A DNA stretch of 64,000 nt from Botryotinia globosa (Eukaryota; Ascomycota; Leotiomycetes; Helotiales; Sclerotiniaceae): the NCBI GenBank assembly GCA_014898425.1, contig RCSZ01000011.1:680501-744500 (forward strand), given 5' to 3'. The translations under genes and the position numbers were made by a program. The notes beneath the pieces were generated by a model. That model did no database searches. It worked only from the letters and a program-made list of their open reading frames with translations, and had not been told where the DNA came from. Shown one piece after another: positions 49,367 to 63,000 of this stretch. How positions within the stretch are numbered: the stretch's first letter is position 1; every line of letters starts with the position of its first letter.

Positions 49367-49823
49367 GGGTTCGTTCGGATCGATTTCTTATTTAATTGAT
49401 GAAATCTCTAATAATGATAAAATGGTAAGGATAATTAAATTATTGAAGTTAATATATATTAAGTATATTTGATTGAAATTAATATATTTGGAATAATATT
49501 AATATATGCGAAATTGAATTGAAAATAAAGAAGATAATGCTTTTTCTCAAATATGTTTATTCAATTATATTTCAAAAGTTGTTATTAGTTTATTGTATAA
49601 AAAAGATTGAGAAAATTTATTGTATTTATCATTTTAAGATTATTAAACTCAATATTTAATTAGTTTAAATATTACATTTGTTTTAAAATATTTCAACTAT
49701 ATATTAGATCTAATATAATTTAATATATATTAAGCTTAATATTGTATTCGGTAAATACGATATTAGGCTAATATTTCTAATATATTAATCTAAAAAAAAA
49801 AAAAAATCGATCCGAACGGGCCC
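49367..49823. mobile_element. Tourist-like MITE (PIF/Harbinger-type ends)
   Basis: A 457-bp, very AT-rich, non-coding element with terminal inverted repeats. The left end is GGGTTCGTTCGGATCGATTT; the right end, reverse-complemented, is GGGCCCGTTCGGATCGATTT, 18 of 20 identical. The element is flanked on both sides by TAA (49364-49366 and 49824-49826). A 3-bp TAA/TTA target duplication and termini starting GGG/GGC with a GTTYGG core are hallmarks of PIF/Harbinger superfamily elements and their Tourist MITEs. The interior has no open frame, so movement would need a transposase supplied elsewhere. The near-perfect ends suggest a fairly recent insertion. Confidence 0.8.
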
Positions 49824-51351
49824 TAATAAGCTCGAGACTGAGTGGCTAGGTGCTAGGTGGTAGGTATCCTTTGCCATTGACGCGCAAAATCACCATTTTA
49901 CCCGCTGTTTGGGTATTAAAATCAGATCAATCTTACTTTTTTCAACCAGTAAGGTTATTCAAGACATTCCCAATCAAATGCCAGGGGCATGACGATTGAA
50001 AATGAAAAAAGTGCGCACAGCCTTGAGTAGTTTAGTAGCGACGTTAGAACTTAGGACAGTAGGAAACGGCTATTAGAATAGGCCAGTAGGAATCATACCT
50101 CAGATAACAAACAACACCATAACAATATTTTAAGGGTTCAGGGCTGTATGGTACGGTACTGTACTCTATCATGGCATTTCTGAGTGGACCACATGTTTAG
50201 ACCCGCAGTCAAGTCTGGTCAGATGAATGAAAATAGGGAAATGGGAAAATTGATGAATTCAGATCTTACAGCATGAAAATAATGCCTTGCTAGATACATC
50301 GTGGAGGCCAGGCTGTAGGATGGTCGATCGGTCGTTTTACTTGTTGTAATGCGTTACGTTACTTTATCTCTGTCTACTTGCTTGCTTCCGTGTTATTCTT
50401 GGGTCATCGAGTCGAGATGACGATTGATATTTTTGTCAGATAACAGTCAGAGAGGTTCGGCTGCCTGCAGATGGGGGAAACAGATTGTCTCGGCTGCCTC
50501 TGCCCTAGATAAGATTAGCAAGATTTTAAGAGATATCGATAATTAGTTGAAGCAGCATTAGATCCTACACTTATGGTTTAGCTGCAATAAAGCTCGTTGA
50601 AAAATGAGGCCACTCAAGCCACTGTATTTTGTAAATTTTGCAAGTGACAAGCTGTCGAGCATGACCCTGAATGGCTATGTCTTTTGACCTCCCACCAACA
50701 CAGTCAAGGGACAGCTCGTTTAGGTCGATTTGCGGGTGCAGGTGTGCTTGATCAGTGCATCAGAGGGCTTAGACCGGTACAACTATCGAAGTACAGATTA
50801 TCAAGATCTTGGCTGATCAGTATGTTTACCTCAGTCTTTCACTCTATCCACTCCTTTTGGAACGATTTGCGGATTGTCGTTGCATCATAGAGCCATTTGT
50901 TTAGCACATTTGCTCCCCTCCTGATCCTCTCCTGATCCCCTTCATTCACGCGATAGGATGTAACTCATTTTCTTTTCCTTCCTCCCAATTACATACTTGG
51001 GTCCGTATGTTCGTACCTTTGATCCAGTCAGAAGCCCAAGTTTCCAACCGAGTTCATAGGGCCAGTTGTTCCCACATACTATCTAGCCTGCCCTGCCAAT
51101 CTAAAATAATTATCGACCGTACGAATTTTTGGTCTAGGCTAATAAGCATGTAGATCTTTTTAGGACCGGATGGGTACATATAACTTTAATGGTCGAATCG
51201 CACTTTATTAAAAAGAGGCTGTTGGACCGAAATGACAATTTTCCACTTTATTAATAATAATGATCAAACCCCGACCCATGGAAACCGAACGGTGAATGCC
51301 ATATTCCCATGTTTGAATCCGACATTTACTTGATTAGATGTCCATCTTCTC

Positions 51352-51383
51352 TGCTCATCTGCTCATCTGCTCATCTGCTCATC
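51352..51383. repeat. 8-bp tandem repeat TGCTCATC, four copies
   Basis: Four exact consecutive copies of TGCTCATC in otherwise unremarkable spacer sequence. Confidence 0.9.
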
Positions 51384-53689
51384 TAATCCCATTTTTCTAA
51401 ATTCGACCTACCGCAATGAATGTGATGATATACAAGATGTCAGACAGCCTAAGACCCATCAAAAGCCTTCTTACACCTGGCCATTGAGTCGATCTCTTTC
51501 CAACAACCACACCTCGTCTCTGGTAAAGTAGAAACTACGAGAGATCGTCTCGTCTGCCTGTGCTCCCCGAGCCCTCGAGATGCCCACACACCCATCCTGA
51601 TCTAGCTTCATACCCTAGCTGTTGGAACTGAAATTCCCACCCTTGTAAGTTCGTCCCAAGTATATCCCATAGGTTGAGAGCGGCTTATAGCCGGATGTGT
51701 TTTTCCTGCGACAGCGCTTAGATCCCTGAAGGTTTTCAAACCCGACTGGCCAGTACAAGCAGGAGAGAAGGACAGTAGTTGGAGGAAGATGAGGGGGAGG
51801 AAACCCAAGTTTTGGGGCCATCCGATGTTGTGTGATTACGGAAGAGATGCAGATGCACACTTACACGCGATGCAATGCTACACTTTCCCTTGGGTAGATT
51901 ATCATGTACAAAGTAACTGTACGTGAAAATCCCTCCTTGCCATACATATCCCTTTGTTTGGGAATAATGAATAACATCTATATTTATCAATGATGCATTT
52001 GGGTTTCGTCCATATTGGTCCATTCGAAGTGGTAACGGCCCTACGACTGGTACCCTTCTTCGTGAAGTCGAGAATAGACCTGAGATGATCATATGCTAAT
52101 GATGCAATCACACATCCCCTGTTTGTTCGATGACTATTCTCTTTTTTTGGGGGGGGGGGTTGGCTGGCCTCCATACTCGAGCTCGATACTTTGATACCGC
52201 AAATCTGCCTTGAGGAGGCAGACTTCGCGGTTGATGTTCAGCCTCTGCACACGAATCATGTAAACGAGCTTTGATATCCTGGATGTGCAGGTAAACTACG
52301 GAGGAACCACGAGATAGAATCATCTACAGTAGTCATATTCACTACAAAACCCCACAAGTAATTTTCTATCTACAATTTCAAAATTCCATCTGCATTCCGC
52401 CGAGGCTGTAGTGGGGGCTTCCATCCCCTCCTACCAGTTCCGAAAATCCTTCCCTGAATGTAATATTACCTACATAGACCTAGATCACACGAACATTGAC
52501 ACCTTGATCATAACAACAGCAACCTCAAGTTCTAAAAAAGAATCTAAAACAAAAAGTTCTCCTTGGAGCTATCAGGATTCCAAATCCACCATCCAATCCA
52601 ATCCAATCCAATCCAGGACCCCCATCTAATCACCCACATATCAAAGGATTCGAAACAACACTATACCTACATGCTGCTGCGTATTCGCACAGAAACTCAA
52701 GAAATGCCAAACATGCTCTATCTGTCCACGAATAAAACCCCAGGTACGTATCCGAATCCAACCCAAATTAGTACTCATCGGTTCAGTCCATCTCTATCTA
52801 GTAGGTAGTTCTCTGCGGTGAGACTCCTTCCGGAACCGTCTTTCACTCTAAATTATCATCTAAAATTAAACGAAAGGATTCACATTCTTGCGCAACCACT
52901 CCAACAACCCCAAGGCCCATCGCCACCACCGAATAATCCCATCTACCACAAAAAATAGGCGATGTACAATCTGTCAGGGTCTTTCTGTAAGGTACGGTAC
53001 CTACGTCGTGTATTCGTAAATCGTGCCTGAAACGCGATCTAACGTATAGTATTATCTACGCGGCGCTTGATCCTGACCCATCCCATTTCGTCTCATCTCA
53101 TCTTACCTCATTCACATCCCACAAACGGCCTGAACAATGAGCAATCTGGGGATACTGGATTATGGCCATGTACGACCCACTCTAGAATAAACACATGTAG
53201 ACAGGGCTATACAACTATATTGGCACAGACAGGTATGGAGGAATTACTCTCCTCTCCTCTCCTATCCGCCGACGATTCGAATTTCATGCAGCAAAACCCA
53301 TGCCTGTCATTGAATCCTTCTCGCGCGAAATGCTCAAACAAGCCCTATTCTACCACTCCACTCTGCTCCAGCCCAGGTAAAGGTCGTTGAACCATACACC
53401 GTGTCAAATTCCCTTTTGTAAATGAAATCTGTCAACCTGCTGTATTCTGCCGAAAGATGATAGAAATTACTAGGTATGAAAACGAGATGAGATCCATTGT
53501 AATGATATTTGATATTATTTTTTACGATCAATGAGATGAGGGACGGCTCGTAAGCTTGGTCAATAATTCCCCTCCTAGTACCGAAAACGACCGACCAGAA
53601 ACACCTAACATAATGCTGAAAGTTTTGAAGACTGAAAATCAAAAAAGCACGCTAAAGCTTGATGAAAAACGCCAATGAATATACACCCT

Positions 53690-55176
53690 CTAGGTACGGT
53701 AGCTCACATAATTAATGGGCGGTGGCTCCAGACTGTCGTCGCCCTCGAGGACACTGCTAAAGTGGTTAGAATCAGATAAATCAATCTCAGGATTTTTACT
53801 CACGAATACTGTTTAACCAAAATTCCCTCTCCTCCCGTCTCCATGTCTATGCTGTAAATGTAAAAGCCCCCATCGCTCGTCACTACCATTACTTGTGGAC
53901 TACTGCTACTCATTGCCACAACACTTTTGACTGGACCACTTCGGGGAGTAACTCCCATTCCTCCTTTCGGAAGTTTGATGAAAGCGAAATCTCGCGCTGG
54001 CTCCCACATTTCAGTGACAGCTTGGGGTAGGTATCCCCCAACGACTCCAGCGACACCTTTGCCCACCATTTGCGAGGATCTCCTGATCATGCTTCCAAAA
54101 GTGCCACTAGACTTGTTTTTTTCTATAGGAACATCTGCCATTTCACTGCCAGGTGATATCCCAGCTGGAGGAGACCCATTCTCACTATCAAAACTCCGGG
54201 ATCGTCTCCATTTATCTTTATCGCCGGGAGATCGTGGGGACTCCGGCAAACCAGTAACAGGCCCGCCCAAACGGAATATGTGGATTGTATCAGAGTTTGA
54301 AGATACGCAGAGTAGCGTAGAGCTCATATTGAATGATAGACTAAAAATTGATGACGGATAAGTGCCCCTTCGAAATTGGTAGAGCTTCTGTCCATCTGGT
54401 ACCGAAAATACCCTGATAATGGTTCCTGTTTCTGACGCGGTTGCCAGTAACGTTCCATCGTTGTTCAAGGCAATACAAGACAGTGGTGCCCGATGTGCTT
54501 CAATAACATTTACAGCCTTTAATGATTTCGCGTCAAATATGAGAACCTCTCCGGATGTCGGTGCAACATATGGAGAGAGCGGTGGTGCATGGGCTGGTCT
54601 CTTATCTCCAGTCTCCTCCCTGGGCTTCGGTAGTGGGTATGCCAAATAGCAGTTGTCAGACGAAGCGGATAGGGAGCATATGGCGTTGGGGTTTGCTGAT
54701 GTAGAAATGGTGTACAATAGACCCATGTTCTGTATATCGTACAAGTATATTTCCTCCTCCAACAACACGGCAAATCGTTTTCGGTTCAACCGCACCGCCA
54801 AGACCGCAGATGGGAATGTAAGTTCGCATATCACCGTACCTCTCTGTAGGGAAAAGAAGAATTGTCAGCATATGTGATACTCGGAGCTCCTAGAACATAT
54901 GATAACCTTGATCTCAAACCGTACCTTGGTATTCTGAATTACAATATGTCTGGGTGATTGCTTGATGGCCACCAAAGACGTCGAGAAAAGCATCTCGATT
55001 ATAGTTACATTCTCATTGTCCCCCGTGAATATCTTCGAGAATGGCTCGGTGTGGTATATTCGAAATCCTTTGGCAGTTCCTGATGAGAGCCATTAGTAAT
55101 TATCGATATTGGATCAGATAGAACACCAACCAACTGCCAGGCAGCTGTAATCCTGGTTGAACGTAACATAATTCAT
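53690..55176 (-). CDS. ATG18: Autophagy PROPPIN ATG18
   Basis: A seven-bladed beta-propeller of the PROPPIN family that binds PtdIns3P and PtdIns(3,5)P2 and acts in autophagosome formation and vacuole homeostasis. Four exons (55176-55131, 55079-54925, 54843-53804, 53756-53690) give 1308 nt, 435 residues. It begins [20 protein letters not shown], has the phosphoinositide-binding FRRG motif at about 209-212, and the conserved [32 protein letters not shown] before it. A Ser-rich, probably disordered insert ([22 protein letters not shown]) falls in the later blades, where yeast Atg18 has its membrane-inserting loop. Intron 2 separates NTK from [13 protein letters not shown]18 rather than HSV2 is chosen on overall resemblance. 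It is divergent from TYW4. Confidence 0.92.
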
Positions 55177-55643
55177 GGCTGCGAATCAGGAGGCCCCAAA
55201 ATGAATATATGCGCGACGATGTTTCTCCAAGATAATGCAAGAACTATGCGCTGCAAGCTTCAGGGTTGATTGGTAGTCACAATGGCGTTGGTTGAAGATT
55301 GGGAATGGCTCTTCTGCGGATGTCACTCAAGATCAACTAGACAGCGCAGCTGTAGCAATTGATGTTCTTTTGTATGAGCTGCACATTTGATTTCGAATAT
55401 TGAGATTGATGCCTCGATAAACGACTTCAAGGAAGTTAGTGAGGGACGCGGGGTTGTTTCCCATTCTCTCTAAAGAGCTCCAGGAATGGGAGCCGGTTCG
55501 CCGCCTAAATCTCGGTAATTCGGCCGCTAGACTAAAATGTCAAAGCCGTTGAAGTTCCAGTATCAAATTTTTGCCAGAGGACTTTTGAGCAGTTTGTGAG
55601 ACCTTTCGATTTATTATAGGTAAGGGAGAAATCTTTTAAAACT
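55177..55643. promoter_or_regulatory. Divergent ATG18-TYW4 promoter region
   Basis: A 467-bp spacer between two start codons on opposite strands. No TATA box or strong repeat is evident. Confidence 0.5.
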
Positions 55644-58600
55644 ATGGAAGGTCAAATACAAAATGAGCGTCGCCCAGCGAAAGTCTCAAAATCGTCTGGG
55701 CAGACCAAAGCCCAGAAAACTGATGATTCAATCATGGGTGTAAGTTTTTACACTGGACAAACTCTATCTTATGTGGATGTTAATGAAAATTAGACAAATA
55801 ACAGCAGTATTGTTTCCAAACGCAGTGTTGAACGTCTGTACTGTCCAAATGAACCACATTTCTTTCGTTATTTCGTCAAAAAACCCCTTAGGCGATCCCC
55901 TCTCATAAATCGTGGATATTGGCTACGTATGAAGGCCATAGACCATGTAGTGAAACAGTTCCTGGAGCAGAAGTCTGAAAAACAAAAGGTTGTTATCAAT
56001 CTGGGATGTGGATAGTAGGTCTTAAAACCTCGAGTTTGCACACTGTTCGCTGATGTTCCAAAGTGATCCCCTTCCATGGCAATGTATGAGTAGATATCCT
56101 GCTGCTTCTCAAGGTGTGAAGTTCGTCGATATCGATTACAAAGATTTAATGATCAAGAAGCAAACAGTGGTACAAAGTGCACCAGAGCTCAATTCCATGC
56201 TCACTAATCTGAATGTTATTCAAAATGGAGACATATTGCTCAGCAGTGATCAGTACTTGCAACTGGGATGTGACTTGCGAGATCTTAAACGGCTTGAAGA
56301 AACTATATCAAAAGTTGTGGATATAGAGAAATGTTCATTCTTGTTCACGGCAGAGGTTTCAATCACATATATGCCTACGGAGGCAGCAGATGCACTGATA
56401 CAATGGGCAAATAAACTTCCAAATGGTAAAATTATTTCCTATCTTCTCTAGAGTTGTAAAGTTAACCTCTTTCAGCTCGTTTCTGTCTTCTAGAGCAATT
56501 ACTTCCCGAAGAAATAAGTCATCCGTTTGCAAAAACAATGATGGCACACTTTGACAAGCTCGGTACACCTTTAGGCGCCTGCAAGAAATACCCGACTGTG
56601 GCGGCGCAAGACAGACGTTTCCGTTCTTTAGGGTGGCCATCGGTATTAGTTCGCAATCTTTGGGAGCTTTGGGGAGCCGAAGATTTTCTAGATTCTAGTG
56701 AAAGGATTGCTCTGGACAGCGTTGAACCTTTCGACGAGTGGGAAGAGTTTGCTTTATTTGGCTGTCATTATCTATTACTCGTCGCAGATAATGTGAGTAC
56801 AGAGAATCGTGAAGCGATTAAGGAGAGCTCTAAGCAAAACTTGGATGGCTTTAAGACTAGCTGCACTGAAAGTATATATTCCGAGTATCCAAAAGCTCAA
56901 GGCCAACGAAGATTTGCCGCTCCACTCTCTCTAAAAAGTGAGAAGAAGGGGCAAGATCTCATTGGTAACTTTTCCGGCATGGGTCTCAATACTCGAGTTG
57001 GCAGTTGTGACGTGTACTCTACAGATGTACATGGTTTCAGTTCATTCGATTACCAAGGTTCTCATTCATGGCCATCAAGTCGCATGTGCCACACTATCAC
57101 CGAAATTGGCAATGTTGGATCTCTATTAGTTGGTGGCCGAACGTCACCAGATAATTCTATAGTGGACTGTTGGGTGTACCATAAGTGGTTAAATACTTGG
57201 GAGAGAGCTGATGATCTTCCTCAGCCGAGATATCGACATTCTGCTGTCCATCTTGGCAATGGCTATGTGATGGTGATTGGTGGCAAGAGCACTTCAAGAA
57301 CTCTGGTCGATGATATCATGATCTGGAGCCGACAGAGTGGATGGGTGAAATGCAGTACAGATCCAAACGAGCGACCATCACCTACCATTGGTTCTTCTCT
57401 TGTCATGTATCCTAAAGTATTGCCATCTGATTCTCCAGGGTCAAGTTTTGGAGTTATCGCTGGTGGCATAGCTGAAGATGGACTAGTCCAAGAAGAGGTT
57501 TGGGAATGGAGTATATCGCAACATACAACGAAGGTACGTCTCGCAATTAGCTACATTTGATCTTTAAAGCTGACATAGGCAGCAACCTTGCATCGAGTTC
57601 AAATTTCTTGGAAGTCCCAATACAAAGGCCGAAAACGGGGCAACTCTTGCTCGTTTTGGCGCACAAGCACTGATCCACCAAGGCAATATTATCGTTGTAG
57701 GCGGTATCGTTAGAGATGTTCTATTGCCCCTTTCACATGAGATATGTAGTAGTAGTAGTATCGAAGATATGACGAGAGCCGAGCTCTCTTGCTCAAGCGT
57801 ATCGATGAGTTTTGAACCGCGGCCGCTTCTCATTGGTACTTCTGCAATCTCCAATGGCGATAATATCATAATCATGGGCGGCTCAGCAGTGTGCTTTTCA
57901 TTTGGAACATTCTGGAACAAGGGTTGCTATACGTTAACCACGAAATCCTCTGGCGATTCCAAGTTCGATGAAAATGCAACGAACGATGCTTCGTGCGCTC
58001 CATGGAAATTTGTGCATACTTTCGATGCTGCTGCTGCTCCTAAATCATCTTCTATCAGTATCTCAGGCTCGGTTCCAGGAATTCAGACTCTGTTCAAAGT
58101 ACCACGGGTCAAGATCGATTCATCTGCAGAGTTTGACAAGATTCTTGACGCCAGCAAACCCGTCATCCTCGAAGGACTCGACATTGGTGTTTGCACTCAA
58201 GAATGGACCTCTGAGTATTTGAAAGACAGAGTTGGTGCTGATAGAGAGGTAAATCTGCACCCTTCCTCCTTATAATTTGTCTTTAATTCTTATAGGTTGT
58301 CGTGCATGAAGCATCATCAGAAAATATGAACTTCAGCTCGAAGAACTTCGCGTATGTAACAAAGAAGTTTGGCAACTTTTTAGACGAGGTAGAAAAGGGA
58401 AGTAAGCTCTATCTACGTTCGCTATCTGCAGAAAAGGCATCGGAACTCCCTGCCGATATTGTGAAAGATTACCCTGCGATTTCCGCGGATTTTAAATTGC
58501 CTCCAGAATTGGCGTCCGTTACGGATAACGCACATAGCTCTCCTCTACGTATCTCCGGACCCGTCAATATGTGGTTACATTATGATGTAAGTTTTCTCCC

Positions 58601-59088
58601 TGCCAAGTTAAAAGATGAATCCCAAGTCCTAATGTCTTTAGGTTATGGCCAATGTTCTCTGCCAAGTCAGGGGTTCTAAACGCCTTTTACTCTTTCCACC
58701 CTCCGACGTGAAATATTTCGACTTCGCCCCAGGTGCTTCGAGTTCAGGTATCAATGTTTTCGAAACCCTCAGCGATCCTAGCCTCTCGCATACGCACCCA
58801 CATGAAGTCCTACTTCAACCGGGCGATGTACTATTCCTCCCTTCGCTCTGGCTCCATACTGCCTCGCCTACATCCGGCATGAGCGTCGCTGTCAACGTCT
58901 TTTTCCGCAATCTTCGCAATGGATATGCGGCAGGCAAAGATGTTTATGGTAACCGCGATCTTCAAGCTTATGAAAAAGGAAGACAAGACATCGCTAAGAT
59001 TGTGAAGTCTTTTGAAAGTCTGCCCACGGACGTGCGAGGATTCTATTTACAAAGGTTGGCAGATGAGTTTATGCAAAAGGCTACATAG
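55644..59088 (+). CDS. PPM2: tRNA wybutosine-synthesising protein 4 (methyltransferase-Kelch-JmjC)
   Basis: Tyw4/Ppm2 uses S-adenosylmethionine to methylate and then methoxycarbonylate the side chain of the wybutosine precursor at position 37 of tRNA-Phe. Seven exons (55644-55739, 55794-56014, 56064-56425, 56476-57533, 57583-58248, 58296-58586, 58642-59088) give 3141 nt, 1046 residues, the expected length. An N-terminal leucine-carboxyl-methyltransferase fold has INLGCGYDPLPW (about 100-111) and [16 protein letters not shown]. Kelch repeats follow ([54 protein letters not shown]). The C-terminal JmjC domain has H896-x-D898 in WLHYD and a distal His at about 970 in SLWLHTASP. Exon 5 uses the second of two nearby acceptors (57582) to keep frame. 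Confidence 0.94.
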
Positions 59089-60038
59089 ATACTGATGTCA
59101 CCATATACTCTTATTGCATATCTGATGGAGAGACTGTGCGAACATGAGGTCAAAGATAGAGAATCTAAAGATTTGGTGTTAGAAGGTGAACCTTTTTCTC
59201 AAAAGCAACCCAATTCGAGGATATACATACATCTTCCCCGTTCCCGGAAATATTCCCAATACCCTCCTCTCGTAGTCTTGAACATGTTATCAATACCCAG
59301 CTTCAATAAGTTTCCAAGGAATTTGCGACCCCTAATAGCTAGACTCCAGACATTGACCGTCATTGCTAATTTCCTTCATCTGTATCTCCCTCCCATCTAT
59401 GGCTTCGAATGCTACATGAAAATCGAATGCAGCAATCAAGCATCTATCAACCCTATCTCATGTATCGCCATAAAATTGAGCTGTTCATCTTGATATTAAT
59501 GGAAAAGTAGTAGCAATTCCCTTGTCTCCCCCCGAATGTGTTTCTGCATTACGCCCGATTAGTTATACTTGATGCAAATTGCCAGAGAACATAGAAATGT
59601 CTCACTAATTTTCAACTTGTTTCACAACTCCTGTACTCAAACATGCAAAATCGACTGTCAAGTATCCTAATCCTGTGAGAAATATCATCACACTCATCCT
59701 ATAACATCACATATTCCACACCAAAGCTTCTACAATCTCCCCAGTTCCAAATAGATAAGAAGTATAAGAATGTTATTCACCCCTAACCTAAATCTTACTC
59801 CTGAATTCGAGCATCTAGCTTCCAACTATCAAGTATAAAATAGTCTACTAAATTCCTTCAATCCAAAGAGGTTTCAAACCTCTTTCGTCCACCAATCCAT
59901 ACACTACTCCTAACCATTTGTTATCTAAATGAACACAACTTGGCACGCCATCCATAAGTGCATAACCAAGATTCTTCTTTCTCCTCCATGTCCCATCTTC
60001 GCAGCTTGCCCCTTATACTTTCCTACTTCAATCCGCAT
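59089..60038. other. Spacer between convergent TYW4 and WDR48-like genes
   Basis: A 950-bp region between two 3' ends. The open frame 59095-59493 directly after the TYW4 stop has no recognisable product. No repeats of note are visible. Confidence 0.5.
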
Positions 60039-63000
60039 CTACGACCCAACAAAACTCGTAGTCCCACCTCCGGCCACCGGCGCCGCAGCACCATTTCCAA
60101 CTCCAGCTCCAGCACCAGCACCAGTAATTCCATTTCCGTTTCCAGCATCTCCAGAATTCTGCTCGCCATCCCCATTTTCCTGAATAAGCTTTTCGGATCT
60201 GATAGTCCTCTTTCCATTGCTCTTGTAATAAAGCAATACATCCGCGCCGCCCTTCCAGACGTGTGCACGGAGGGTAGCGAGGGACATTGTTATGGGAAGT
60301 TTCTGTTTGAGTAGTAGATTAGCTATATTTTCCTATCTTATTATCGTCGACTTTGACAGCTGATATCGGAACCTCATCTCATAAGGGTATCTAGAGAAAT
60401 GACGTCTGATAGACAAGATAAGTACAGGGATAAAGGTCGAGAGACAAACCTGTTCATAACAATATAAATCCAAATAATCCTCCGGCTTCATAACCTCAGG
60501 TTTCGGTTGCTCACTTGCCGGCTCGATTCTCTCCGCCACATAAGCCAGAATCTTCTTAACCCTCAACATACGATTTGCATTGAGTCTCGCATTGCCATCA
60601 GGGCCTGCGATAGAGGGGAGAAGGTCTTGGTAGGGTTGAAGAATAAATGAGACTTTGACAGGATCTTTGAGTGGAATTTTGTTCTGTTGGTCATTAGATA
60701 TTGGTGCTGGGAGTATGGAACACAAAGTGTGAGCTTTAACAGGAAGAGGGAGGTAGATACCTTTAGGAGTAGTTCGCCCAACCACATTGGAGCTTTCTTG
60801 GCAATAAGATCAGCATCTTCACCCACCGTCTCTACACTGCCTCTATACAGATCCTTGACACCACCACTCGTTTCTTCTTGAATGATGACCGTAGTACCAC
60901 CAGGAATCTTTAACACTGGTGTCTCAGGTGGCAGACTAGGCGTTATACCGGCCTCAACTTCTTGAGCCGGATTCTCCGCGAGTAACCTATCGTATTCGTT
61001 TCGAATCTTTTGTATCGTACCATTGAAATTATCTTCGACTTCTTTTTCAGCAGGAGGTTTATCACCTGCTTCCGAAGATTCTGATCCTTCGTCTGTGGCT
61101 TTGTCTTTGTTGTCGTCTAGTACGACCGGTTTATGCATAGTAGTAGAAGACGAACGACCAAGTTTCTTCGTCCCGAAAGACATTCCTTTACGGAACTTCA
61201 TACCAAACGATTTGCTGCTATCCTTAACATTGCTTTCTTTTTCTGTATCTACCGGTGGTGATTTAGCCTCTTGACCATCGTTGGTTGTCACAACTGGTTG
61301 TTTAGGAGGATCGTTTGTGATGGCCGAGCTTCCGAAATAGTCTGGCTTTTCCGCTGAGCTCCTGCTTGCTTGCGATCCTCTTTTATCCAATGGCCCGCCG
61401 TCTTCAGACACAGAAGGTAGATGACTCCCAAGTCCAGGAGTGGCAACACCAATACCCATTCCAGGGGTCATGGCAGGATAATGGGTGCCGTTTGCTCGCG
61501 GAGTCAAGGAACCTTGCTGATCCCAAGCGGTTGCAGAAGCATTGGGTATAATGATGGACGATGGTGGGCTAGCTTCTCGTCTTGCTTTGACGCTTTCATT
61601 AAGCTCGGTGCGGAATGCTTCATCCTTCTTAATCTGCTCATCAACCAGTCTAGAAAAAATATACCGTAATATCCACTTTCCAAGGTTTACTGTGAATTGT
61701 TAGCATGATAACTCCACCGTCCCCGAAGGATAGACCTACTTCTTTGATCTTCTCTAAACTCAATATCATCTTGCAGCTCTAGTTCATCCGCATACATCTC
61801 CGCATCGAAACAATTATACTCCTCCAAAACAACAGCCAATCGACCAGTTCTAGTGTCCAATGAACACCAAGGCGCCACGGCTTCCATTGTATTCACTTCC
61901 GGCTCTACATCTTCGAGATGACATTTTCCGAAAGATTTGACAGGCATGCACTATTTTATAATTAGTCTTCAGTCTAAAGCCATTTGTGAAAAGTTTGCCT
62001 ACTTTGAGAAGATCCCATAATAGCACATCTCCAGCAGTATCTAAAGTCAAAACCCTCCTACGATCATTCAAAAGCTTGTGCTTCACTAGACCATGTTGCC
62101 CCTCGATAGTTTCTTCGGGTAATGTATGGATTGGAATAATCACCCCCAAATCCTGATCCACAATTGGCTCGGATGCTTTCCCCCCACCATTGACTACAGA
62201 GAAATTGGTGACAGAATCCGAATCTCTCATGGCTGGCGCCGGAAAGCTTGCCGTATTTGAAATCCTCAAAATAGATTTGAGAGGAATCTCTTTCTTAGGT
62301 TGCCCATTAGTGACAGGGGGTGAAGCCGCCCTAGGTTTTGACGCAGAGCTACTGACACGATGACGCTGATAGGCTTCTGGGAATTGCATGTCTGATCCGG
62401 TATCGACATCTGCCCAGCGATTAATAGAGGAACTTGACGTTGCCGTCCAGATATGCTCCCCGGAAGCAATGACTCTGGTAACACCATCATTTTCTTGCGC
62501 CAGCGCCAGCGAAACTCCATCGTCTAGTTCCCCGAGTGTACCTCTGATGTCTGTTTTGGCTACTAATCCAGAGCGATCACTACTGTAAAAAACGCCAAGC
62601 GATGGATCCTCAGAAAACAGCGACCAAACACTATCATTGTGCATCGTGAGTGTATGCATACATCTTCCAGCCGTCATACTCCACACTTTAACTGTCTGAT
62701 CCGAGCTCGCTGTCATAATCATATCGCCCGCTTCATTAATCAATATATCCCTAACATTATCCGTATGGCCCACAAACTTTGTGATTCTCTTCCCCGTCCT
62801 CGAATCCCATAAGCGCACAATTGATTCTGGTCCTCCAGCTGCCAGTATATTGCTTCCCGTACTCAACGCATACACCGATCCCTTTTCAGAAGTATCTTCA
62901 TCACCGACTTCAATTTCGAGTTGTTTTCCGCCCCCATTCAAATCCCAGAGACAAATTCGTCGGTCCAGACCACCCGAAGCAACCCAATTGGCGGTATTAC

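Larger units (their letters stand above)
47617..53689. other. 6-kb gene-poor region with a MITE
   Basis: Upstream of the C2H2 gene and downstream of ATG18 there is no supported coding frame. Overlapping minus-strand frames at 51608-52323 show no recognisable domain and no ATG-led long product. It contains the MITE at 49367-49823, an 8-bp tandem repeat, a T-run followed by a G-run at about 52141-52160, and CCAAT pentamers at about 52590-52614. Confidence 0.5.

Noticed and set aside
51608..52323. Cluster of overlapping minus-strand frames
   Set aside because: No domain, no consistent splice signals linking them, and no neighbouring gene to which they could belong.
59095..59493. 132-codon frame right after TYW4
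   Set aside because: Position and composition fit a 3' untranslated region; the TYW4 protein already ends at its expected C-terminus.
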